Positions 56,088 through 64,000 of a stretch of DNA of 64,000 nt are shown here, piece by piece. Position 1 is the stretch's first letter. Each line of letters begins with the position of its first letter. Source of the DNA: Schlesneria paludicola DSM 18645 (GTDB lineage Bacteria; Planctomycetota; Planctomycetia; Planctomycetales; Planctomycetaceae); the NCBI RefSeq assembly GCF_000255655.1, contig NZ_JH636434.1, positions 2,988,670 to 3,052,669 on the forward strand. Reading direction: 5' to 3'. Both the position numbers and the translations under genes were made by a program. Below the pieces are notes generated by a model that was not told the origin of the DNA, did not search any database, and worked only from the letters and a program-made list of their open reading frames with translations.

Positions 56088-56161
56088 GGGCGATTAGCTC
56101 AGCTGGTTAGAGCGCCATGCTTACACCGTGGATGTCGGGGGTTCGAATCCCTCATCGCCCA
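56088..56161 (+). tRNA. tRNA-Val (anticodon TAC)
   Basis: A complete 74-base cloverleaf. The acceptor stem is GGGCGAT with ATCGCCC, and the D stem is GCTC with GAGC. The anticodon stem is CCATG with CGTGG and its loop CTTACAC gives anticodon TAC (valine, reads GTA/GTG). The T arm is GGGGG-TTCGAAT-CCCTC. The discriminator base is A, and CCA is not encoded. It lies beside mobile DNA; no att-site duplicate is visible in the window. Confidence 0.97.
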
Positions 56162-56674
56162 ATTTAACTGATGACCCAAAAAGAATTTAAGACGCCCCAA
56201 TTCCGGTCACAACTCTGCAAGACACGGACGTTGGTTCGGGCGGCGCGGAGCATTCTTTTCGGGGCAATTTGTCCCGTCATGGCCCGTTACTGTTTGATGC
56301 GTGGACCCATGACTCGGAGACTTTGAAACGAAGGGCGACCGCTTGCGCCCCCCCCCTCATTGGCATCTCACGCAGCGAACACGCTCCCCGAAAATCCGCA
56401 CCGAATACAAAAAAGGTGTCAGCGACGGTCTAAGTTTTCGTCAATAGCCGATTTCAAAAGACATTTTGAAATTCCTTTTATCAGGATTGGGAAGATGGAG
56501 TTTCTGACGAATTGTGAGGACGTTCAATGTTTGATGTTGTGGGGTGTCACGAACAACGAGTGACGTGTTCACTGCGTGGCGAGACGGAGTGAGGCGCTGT
56601 AGGGATTCCACTTGGCAAGGAATCGCCGCGACGAGGGTGCGTCCATGCCGTATCAACGACCGTCCGGCGTGATC
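56162..56674. other. Region between tRNA-Val and IS110 element
   Basis: About 510 bases with no supported gene. A 67-codon frame at 56360-56563 has no recognisable domain. It could contain the left flank of the IS110 element, whose ends I cannot place. Confidence 0.4.
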
Positions 56675-58169
<1,495 letters not shown>

Positions 58170-58865
58170 GTGAAGATCTACTGTCCGTCCTGTCGCGAGC
58201 TTGTTCAGGCTGCCGATGTCGACTTGGCAATAGGCTGGGCGAAATGTGCTGCGTGTCAGGACGTCTTTGAGCTATCGTCGGTGATGCCTGGGTTTCCCGC
58301 ACATTCAGGGGTGGTTGAGAGTGTCGTCGAGCGTCCGTTTAACGCCCGGGCTGTCGTTGAGCAATCGCGCGACGACCTTGACATTTTCATCCCCCGTCAG
58401 GGATTCCGCGCCGGGACATGTGCCCTGCTGGGGTTTGCCACGTTCTGGCTCGCGTTCATCGCATTTTGGACGGCCGGAGCACTTGGAATGTTTGGAGGGG
58501 GTGCGCCTCCACAGGCAATCAACATCGGATTTGCCGCCTTTTCGATTCCGTTTTGGCTCGTCGGTTTTGGGATGTTAGGCGGCGTTGCCTGGGCGGCTTT
58601 TGGCACGAAACGCCTAAAGCTCGATCGGAATGAGATGCGCACACAAATCCAATGTCTGCTGTATTTCAGGAATCGCACGATTGATCGAAGTCTCGTCCAG
58701 CGCGCCCGACTGTACGTTCCGAAGATCCAGGGCCAGACGGGAAACTTGCAGGACTGTCATGGAGCGGAGATCGTCTTCGAGAAAGGATCATTCGTCGTTC
58801 CTGCGGATGACACGGCTGAAGCAACTTGGTTGGCCTCCGTAATCAATGAGTTCTTGAAGACGTAA
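58170..58865 (+). CDS. Membrane protein with N-terminal zinc ribbon
   Basis: 231 residues from a GTG at 58170. The first 34 residues hold two Cys pairs (CPSC and CAAC) as in MJ0042-type zinc ribbons. Two membrane helices follow (TCALLGFATFWLAFIAFWTA and AFSIPFWLVGFGMLGGVAWA). The C-terminal 80 residues form a soluble domain with VPKIQGQTGNLQDCHGAEIV. I recognise no more specific family. It lies alone among mobile DNA. Confidence 0.65.
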   Translation: MKIYCPSCRELVQAADVDLAIGWAKCAACQDVFELSSVMPGFPAHSGVVESVVERPFNARAVVEQSRDDLDIFIPRQGFRAGTCALLGFATFWLAFIAFWTAGALGMFGGGAPPQAINIGFAAFSIPFWLVGFGMLGGVAWAAFGTKRLKLDRNEMRTQIQCLLYFRNRTIDRSLVQRARLYVPKIQGQTGNLQDCHGAEIVFEKGSFVVPADDTAEATWLASVINEFLKT

Positions 58866-58918
58866 ACGGCTCACCGTGCCTTGACGATCATGCTTGGAGG
58901 TCTCCGGCGGCGCGATTG

Positions 58919-59119
58919 TCATGGCGCAACGGGCTCGGAAGTTCTGTTCTGTGAGCATTTCACCAATTCTTCGAAATTGGGAATCGGAGGGGCTTGGTTG
59001 AGATCGATGCCGATCACGGAAAAATCACCATTCGCGGCGACAACTTGACCCCACTCCACGGCACTGACTTTGTAGAAATTGGAAAGACTGCTGCGAGTAC
59101 TGGGCACTCCGTGAAACAT
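58919..59119 (-). pseudogene. 3' remnant of a gene cut by IS3 insertion
   Basis: On the minus strand, 66 codons ending at 58919 are open and look protein-like (FYKVSAVEWGQVVAANGDFS, then IDLNQAPPIPNFEEL). Upstream the frame runs into the IS3 left end at 59120. The 5' part of the gene has therefore been lost or displaced by the IS insertion. Family not recognised. Confidence 0.35.
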
Positions 59120-59560
59120 TGAAGTGGACCCCGTTTTTCGGACCACCGGCTTAGATGAAAAAACGGATTTGGAACGGTGAAAACAAGAGGCATCGTGGCG
59201 AGCAAAACTCGGAGAGAAAACGATGCCTCGGCAGCGACGAATATTCGATGGAGCGTTTAAGGCGAAGGTGGCATTAGATGCGATTCGTGGCCTGAAGACG
59301 GTGAGCGAATTGGCATCGCATCACAAGGTTCGCCCGACACAGATCACGCTCTGGAAGAAGCAACTCTTGGACGGAGCGATGAGCGTGTTTGAAGCGCCAT
59401 CGGCCAAGAAGGCGGCGACTGACGAACCGAGTTCCGCAGAGCTCTATGAGCAGATCGGTCAGCTGAAGGTCGAACTTGATTGGCTCAAAAAAAAGTGGCC
59501 GAGAACGGTGGCTGAACGCCGGTCTTGGGTTGATCCCGGCAATCGGTTGCTGAGTAATCG
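59120..59560 (+). mobile_element. IS3 family element remnant (left end and OrfA)
   Basis: The left end starts TGAAGTGGACCCCGTTTTTC, a typical IS3-family terminal sequence. It contains an OrfA gene followed by only the first few codons that resemble OrfB. The rest of the element, including the DDE catalytic region and right terminal repeat, is absent. It is a broken copy. Confidence 0.7.
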
Positions 59561-59612
59561 AACACCATTCAATCGAGGATGCCTATCAAGGCGAAAGAAT
59601 TCTTCGATATGA
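59223..59612 (+). CDS. IS3 OrfA-type helix-turn-helix protein, continuing into truncated OrfB
   Basis: 129 residues starting MPRQRRIFDGAFKAKVALDA. The N-terminal 80 residues are the IS3 OrfA HTH (transposase_8 type; KVALDAIRGLKTVSELASHH). A leucine zipper-like ELYEQIGQLKVELDWLKKK follows. A run of eight A bases at 59485-59492 is where ribosomal frameshifting makes OrfAB in intact elements. After it the frame reads AERRSWVDPGNRLLSN, reminiscent of the OrfB N-terminus, and then diverges. Non-functional as a transposase. Confidence 0.72.
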   Translation: MPRQRRIFDGAFKAKVALDAIRGLKTVSELASHHKVRPTQITLWKKQLLDGAMSVFEAPSAKKAATDEPSSAELYEQIGQLKVELDWLKKKWPRTVAERRSWVDPGNRLLSNRTPFNRGCLSRRKNSSI

Positions 59613-59804
59613 AATGCCCTCTGGGGGGCGTGCTGCCGTCACATTTCGATCGCAAGCGGTTCTGAACTCAAATAGTCCAACTTTCAGTGCGTAACCGCCG
59701 TGCAGGTCAGTGCGCCACGCGAATTTTCCAACTCTGCGTTTAGTCAACGAGCACCGATAACAATACGCTTGTTCAGATTCAGGCCAAAAACTCGGTTCCG
59801 GCAA
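59586..59804 (-). CDS. Short open frame of unknown nature
   Basis: 72 codons; MPEPSFWPESEQAYCYRCSL and later FAWRTDLHGGYALKVGLFEF look protein-like, but no family is recognised. It may be a decayed gene fragment in the debris region next to the IS3 remnant. Confidence 0.3.
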   Translation of the reverse strand: MPEPSFWPESEQAYCYRCSLTKRRVGKFAWRTDLHGGYALKVGLFEFRTACDRNVTAARPPEGISYRRILSP

Positions 59805-59848
59805 TTGCTCTTAGTTGACCTCAAGAGATTTTGCCTCATCGAGAGGGA

Positions 59849-60091
59849 CTAGCGTTCGACCGCCGCATTCGCTGGCCTCGATTCGCTCGCAGACAATGTC
59901 TTGTGCGTGTCGTGGTGAGACGCCGCAACCATGTCCGCGATGTAATTCGCGGAAGAAATGATCGCGAGGCAAACGGCTTTCGACTCCTTGCTCAGGTTTT
60001 CGAAAACGATGCCGTGTTCGCTACATCGTTGAAAAAAATAGCTCTCGGCATCGCTCAACTCTACGTCATTCACATGTGTCGCCCGACTCAC
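59849..60091 (-). CDS. Small protein of unknown function
   Basis: 80 residues from a GTG at 60091 with AGGAG seven bases ahead. The sequence is acidic to neutral and helical (ESYFFQRCSEHGIVFENLSK, AICLAIISS-like core). Length and ribosome-binding site are compatible with a real small gene, but nothing identifies a family. Confidence 0.4.
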   Translation of the reverse strand: MSRATHVNDVELSDAESYFFQRCSEHGIVFENLSKESKAVCLAIISSANYIADMVAASHHDTHKTLSASESRPANAAVER

Positions 60092-60399
60092 CTCGCCTGC
60101 TCCTTTTCAGTTGACTTTGTTGAAGAATTTCAGCGTCTCTCGCACATGCCAGCGGAGTGACGTGGCTTGGACAATCGCTCGCCGAACCGCCAAGTGCCCT
60201 CATTCTACAAAACCGGAATATTTTGGTTCAATTCAGAGTCGGCCGTCACGCAAAAATGTTTCAAAACAGCCACTCACCCTCGCCATCGCCGCTAAAGAAG
60301 CGAGCACTTGGCAAAACTTCTTGTCAGCATTCTTCCGTTTCTCTTCACGCATTCACGCAAGCATCGACTAGGCGACGCGCCTGCACTCGCGCGCGGTCC

Positions 60400-60811
60400 G
60401 CATACCCGACGAGTCGCTGAACCCAACGAAGTTTCATGGCGGATCTGCTGCGGATGGCTTGTCGATTGTGTCGTGTCCCCGGCGGAATAACGTGAAGCAG
60501 AGGCAGGATCGATATCGCTCAACGAATTCAGATCTGTAGTTGAAGAGCTACTGGTGGAACTTTGACTCGCGCCGTCGGTGTGATTGCCGGACACTCGATA
60601 TCTCAATGTTGTCCATGGCGCAAGCAGAATGTCGTCCTGATCCATACCCATCAAGTTGGCTCCTTTGCGTCCGAGGACGCCAACGACACGCAAGGTGACA
60701 TTCTTGACACGAAGATCGTTCTGCTTCGAAAAGCTCCTTGGCTGGCGTCAGACCGATGACGCAGACCTTGGCAATCAATTCAATGCCGTCCAGCAGCAGC
60801 GCATCATTCAT
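60400..60811 (-). pseudogene. MacB-type ABC transporter permease fragment, frameshifted
   Basis: Two minus-strand frames carry successive pieces of a MacB periplasmic-core domain. From about 60790 to 60725 one reads [19 protein letters not shown]. From about 60720 another reads [20 protein letters not shown], then [20 protein letters not shown] and a Ser-rich stretch. These are adjacent in MacB proteins but here sit in different frames. Both the N-terminal helix part and the C-terminal helices are missing. It is a relic. Confidence 0.6.
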
Positions 60812-60976
60812 TGTTCTGGCTGATCAAAAATCAAGATTCTGGCCTCTTTGACGATTTTTCTGAATCCACTCCCGGATCGCGCGCGAATTCATGATCGAGC
60901 CGCTCACGCTGGAATGTCGCGACACTGCGTTTCAATACAGAAATATTCACAAAAAAACTCGTAAGAAGGCCTCTCC

Positions 60977-61465
60977 ATGAATTCGCTTTCCGTTCGCATG
61001 CTCGGGCTCGCGTTGGTTTTAGGGATTAGTTCTCTGGTTCGCGCGGAAGACAAGCCAAAGGACATCGTTGATACGGCGGTCGCCGCAGGCAGCTTCAAGA
61101 CTTTGGCGGCTGCCCTGAAGGCAGCTGATTTAGTGGACACACTGAAGGGCAAGGGCCCGTTCACCGTCTTCGCACCGACTGACGAAGCGTTTGCAAAGCT
61201 TCCGAAGGAAACGTTGGAGTCCTTGCTGAAGCCAGAGAATAAGAAGAAGCTGGCCAGCATTCTCACCTACCATGTTGTTTCTGGGAAAGTACTTGCCAAG
61301 GACGTGGTCAAGCTGACTGAAGCAAAGACGGTTCAAGGCTCGTCTGCGAAGATCGTTGTGAAAGATGGTAAAGTCACCGTGGATGGAGCGAATGTGACGA
61401 AGACGGACATCGAAGCGAGCAATGGGGTGATCCACGTGATTGACACGGTCATTCTGCCGAAATAG
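60977..61465 (+). CDS. Exported fasciclin (FAS1) domain protein
   Basis: 162 residues from an ATG at 60977 preceded by AGAAGG. A signal peptide ([16 protein letters not shown]) is followed by a single FAS1 domain: [40 protein letters not shown] (the FAS1 box), [17 protein letters not shown] and [12 protein letters not shown]. It is a secreted adhesion-type protein. The gene lies 82 bases before the ECF sigma gene on the same strand. The pairing matches mycobacterial MPT70/MPT83 (fasciclin proteins) with SigK/RskA. Confidence 0.95.
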   Translation: MNSLSVRMLGLALVLGISSLVRAEDKPKDIVDTAVAAGSFKTLAAALKAADLVDTLKGKGPFTVFAPTDEAFAKLPKETLESLLKPENKKKLASILTYHVVSGKVLAKDVVKLTEAKTVQGSSAKIVVKDGKVTVDGANVTKTDIEASNGVIHVIDTVILPK

Positions 61466-61547
61466 TCCGCGATCTGACAGGCTCATTGAATGTTCGTGAG
61501 GTCGGTAGTAATGCCGGCCTCACCGCATTCTTGACCACCAAGGGGGA

Positions 61548-62120
61548 TTGAATTTGCAGGTACCGATACTTCCCCGCGTCGCACGGGGTGAGACAAACGC
61601 GATTGATGAATGCCTCGATCGGTACGGCGGACTTGTTTGGTCGCTGGCCTGTCGACTTTCACCCTCGACCTCGGACGCTGAAGATGCTGTGCAGGAAATC
61701 TTTGTTGATCTATGGCGAAACGCAGGCCGGTTTCGAGAGGATCTCGGCTCCGAAGGGACGTTCGTATCAATCCTGGCTCGTCGACGTTTGATTGATCGTC
61801 AGAGAAAGCTGCGCCGGAAACCCGAGCCTCAATCGATCGAGGATACGAGTAAGGAGTATCCGGCACCCCAACAGACGTCTCCATTGGAATTGGCTGAGGA
61901 TGGAGTTCGCGCTACGGCGTGCTTGGAAAAACTACGGCAAAACGAACGCGAAGTGCTCGAACTTTCGATCTATCATGGATTAACTCAATCTCGAATTGCC
62001 GAGCGCACGGGTGCTCCTTTAGGCACGGTTAAGACGCTCATTCGTCGCGCGTTGACACAGCTTCGCAACTGCATGCAGGCCGGCAGCCGACTGCATGCGG
62101 AAGGAGGTGTTCAACTATGA
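61548..62120 (+). CDS. ECF sigma factor (SigK-like)
   Basis: 190 residues from a TTG at 61548 (GGGGG is just before it; TTG at 61554 is an alternative). Region 2 reads SDAEDAVQEIFVDLWRNAGR, then GTFVSILARRRLIDRQRKLR. Region 4 HTH reads GLTQSRIAERTGAPLGTVKT, then LIRRALTQLR. The sequence is like the SigK/ECF19 kind of sigma factors that work with RskA anti-sigma factors. It overlaps the next gene by four bases (ATGA), so the pair is coupled. Confidence 0.93.
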   Translation: MNLQVPILPRVARGETNAIDECLDRYGGLVWSLACRLSPSTSDAEDAVQEIFVDLWRNAGRFREDLGSEGTFVSILARRRLIDRQRKLRRKPEPQSIEDTSKEYPAPQQTSPLELAEDGVRATACLEKLRQNEREVLELSIYHGLTQSRIAERTGAPLGTVKTLIRRALTQLRNCMQAGSRLHAEGGVQL

Positions 62121-62917
62121 GCGATTCCGGGAAGTCAAATGCGGACCGCTGGGAAGAACTGCAAATCACGCGACTGCTCTTCGGCCTTTCGTTGGAAGAA
62201 CAAGCCGAGTACGACGAATTGTCGCAGACAATGCCTGCGAAGGATGCGGATCTCTTCGAATGGGTCGTCGCCTCAATTGATGTGGCCTGGTCGGATCCAA
62301 ACTCAATGCCACTGCCCGACCATCTTCGAGAAACAATTCGCTTGCGAGCGTTAAAAGAATTGAAGCCGCACGTGCCTCAACTTGGCGATCAGTCCACGAT
62401 CGCCAGAGATGTTACGCTTCGATCGAGCAGGCTACCGTGGGTGATCGCTGCTGCCAGCATAGCGCTCACGGTACTGACTTTTGTCTCAACCAGACCCATT
62501 GCGACGGTAAAAATCGCCTCACGAAACGAGGCCCAGTTGCGTGCGGAATTGGTCACAACGGCCAAAGATCTTGTTCAAGTCAAGTGGGCCGATGGGCCAA
62601 CCCCGATTGCGGGTGCGGAGGGCGATGTCGTGTGGAGCCCATCGCAACAGCAGGGGTTCATGCGATTTCGCGGGCTCGCTATCAATGTGCCGACGGTTGA
62701 ACAGTATCAATTGTGGATCTTCGACAAGAACCAGAGTGATAAAACCCCCATTGACGGAGGCGTATTTGACATCACTTCAGATCAGGAAGTTATCATTCCC
62801 ATCCAGGCGAAATTGCGAGTTCAGGACGCGTACTTGTTTGCAATTACGATCGAAAAGCCGGGCGGTGTGGTCGTTTCTTCACGCGAACGATTGCCCCTTC
62901 TGGCTGCGGTCAATTGA
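62117..62917 (+). CDS. RskA-type anti-sigma factor
   Basis: 266 residues. The cytoplasmic N-terminal part (ADRWEELQITRLLFGLSLEE) carries the likely sigma-binding helix. One membrane helix (LPWVIAAASIALTVLTFVS) lies near residue 108. The extracytoplasmic domain matches the RskA C-terminal family (GDVVWSPSQQQGFMRFRGLA, QYQLWIFDKNQSDKTPIDGG). It is coupled to the sigma gene by the ATGA overlap. It should hold the sigma factor at the membrane until a surface signal causes regulated proteolysis, as known for M. tuberculosis RskA. Confidence 0.92.
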   Translation: MSDSGKSNADRWEELQITRLLFGLSLEEQAEYDELSQTMPAKDADLFEWVVASIDVAWSDPNSMPLPDHLRETIRLRALKELKPHVPQLGDQSTIARDVTLRSSRLPWVIAAASIALTVLTFVSTRPIATVKIASRNEAQLRAELVTTAKDLVQVKWADGPTPIAGAEGDVVWSPSQQQGFMRFRGLAINVPTVEQYQLWIFDKNQSDKTPIDGGVFDITSDQEVIIPIQAKLRVQDAYLFAITIEKPGGVVVSSRERLPLLAAVN

Positions 62918-63552
62918 TCCGATTGTTGATTGACACAACTTGCTACGATCGTTTCGCAATGCAAGTAACCGGAGTTGCAGATAAATGACTGGCCAGTCAG
63001 GTGGCGTGTTTTGTTCGACTGCGAATTCAATTCTGACCGGCGTTGCGTCAATCAATTCTTCGGTCGGCGATCTTTTACACGAAGTCGACGACACAATTGA
63101 TGCTCCTCCTTCGCCCCGGTGGCTGCCGTCTTTTGCAAAGCTGGTTATCTCATGTGGGTGGGGTGTCGACCCTTCGCTGATGAGTCGATTGAGCTACTTT
63201 TGCTCGCGCTCTTCTGAGTTTATTCCAGGCTCGGGCAGCGAACTTCAGTTTGAGAACGCGCTCCACGATCTTGTGTGACTGCATACGGATCGCTTTCCTC
63301 CGTGCGAAGTGGATTTCCAAAATCGGAGCTTGATGAACCGGGTTCCCTGTATTTATCTGCGAGACAGGATCTTTTTTTCTGCACTCGACTTTGAGCGTAG
63401 ATATGCGGCAGATTTGCAGATATCCACGCGAATTGCTGATGAATTGGCAGCATGGCTCTTTTAAGGTTGAGAGTTCGTCTCGAAGTGCGAACTGTACACT
63501 CTCTCCGATTGAGTTCTTCCTCCGTAGTCCAGGTTTTTGGGTCCATCCGGTT
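62918..63552. other. Intergenic region before ISL3
   Basis: About 635 bases without a supported gene. Two frames (62985-63278 on plus, 63150-63635 on minus) have no recognisable domain. The ISL3 terminal repeat should lie in this stretch, downstream of the transposase stop, but I cannot identify it with certainty. Confidence 0.4.
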
Positions 63553-64000
63553 TTATTGTGGGTAGAGGCTGAGTCCCCCGCAGTAGAAGAAGATGGCGGT
63601 TTTGAAGTTATTGCGGTTACGGAAGCCACCGACACGTCTTTTGATGGACATGATTTTGCTATTCATTCCTTCCGCGACTCCATTCGTGATGCGGTGGGTG
63701 CAGTAGCTGACGACGTGGTCCAATCGCTCCTTGATTGAACGAGCCACGGATTTCATCGGTTCGAGATTCGTGTGAATGACTCGTTTGTACCAGTCTTGGA
63801 AATAGGTCGTTGCAGTGGCTGCGGAGTCTTGCCCCCAAAGGTCACGCAGCATTTCCTTGAAGGCCCAGGCTTTTCCCGTTTTCAGCTGCAGATCGAATGT
63901 CGATTCGAACACCGTCCGCTGTTTCTCACTGAGATTCTCCTGACTGGTCAACCAGACATACTTCGTTTTGCTGAGTCGATCGTCGCCCTCTTTGACGAGT
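63553..64000 (-). mobile_element. ISL3 family transposase, 5' part outside window
   Basis: The minus-strand frame is open from the right edge to a stop at 63553 (149 codons visible). It reads LVKEGDDRLSKTKYVWLTSQ, then LRDLWGQDSAATATTYFQDW and ends RITNGVAEGMNSKIMSIKRR, GGFRNRNNFKTAIFFYCGGL. This is the C-terminal part of the ISL3 DDE transposase, with the last catalytic Glu in AEGMNSKI. No frameshift is seen in the visible part. Confidence 0.9.

Noticed and set aside
56162..56674. A possible integration att site next to tRNA-Val
   Set aside because: I found no second copy of the tRNA 3' end in the window and no integrase gene, so an island boundary is not supported.

Overview
The window looks like chromosomal DNA from a planctomycete (order Planctomycetales most likely; I cannot name a genus). 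The evidence is a combination of families that is a hallmark of that phylum: a DUF1501 protein next to a cytochrome/DUF1549/DUF1553 protein, an orphan second DUF1501 protein, an ECF sigma factor beside a Ser/Thr kinase carrying a sulfatase-modifying (FGE-like) domain, a WD40/FGE protein, a Tat-exported Gfo/Idh/MocA oxidoreductase, PQQ-propeller and NHL proteins, and large MoxR/VWA operons. Many genes use GTG or TTG starts, and the window has one tRNA gene and no rRNA or CRISPR array.

Layout. 1-9048: a truncated zinc-ribbon/WD40/FGE membrane protein, an ECF sigma factor, a large kinase-FGE protein with an apparent degenerate kinase lobe at its N-terminus, a CinA-type amidase (pncC), and an exported YHYH-PEBP protein. 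9302-13906: a DUF1501/PSCyt-PSD pair. 14737-21998: a small exported protein, a giant Ig-like/thioredoxin-like exported protein, a DUF417 protein with an AraC regulator, an oxidoreductase and a small membrane protein. 22110-31758: a stress/energy island transcribed outward from a 630-base control region that holds a good sigma-54 promoter match. On the left are a BON-domain protein, Hsp20, UspA, a host-attachment-family protein and an ADP-forming acyl-CoA synthetase; on the right are an acyltransferase-ACP-acyl-adenylating fusion, a holin-like protein, a DUF3618 protein and a second UspA. 31950-38961: hemE-hemG, a PQQ propeller with EF hands, a small Ig-like protein, another BON protein and cysE. 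39669-41090: DUF1501.

41395-54191 is a run of seven co-oriented genes: an ABC ATPase fused in frame to a lipoprotein-like NHL propeller, a large VWA/amidotransferase-like membrane protein, MoxR, an exported unknown, DUF58, a BatA-type VWA protein and a second amidotransferase-like membrane protein. This is a MoxR/DUF58/VWA machine of planctomycete type. The presence of the ABC-NHL protein at its head is the most interesting arrangement in the window.

From 54192 onward the sequence becomes accessory. It has dispersed hairpin and GC-rich repeats, two direct copies of a roughly 100-base element with inverted ends flanking a leucine-rich-repeat gene, tRNA-Val(TAC), an IS110 element, a broken IS3 element, debris including a MacB-type permease pseudogene, and an ISL3 transposase running off the right edge. 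Within it lies an intact fasciclin / ECF sigma / RskA-type anti-sigma cassette (60977-62917) that resembles the mycobacterial SigK-RskA-MPT70/83 arrangement. No obvious defence system is seen.
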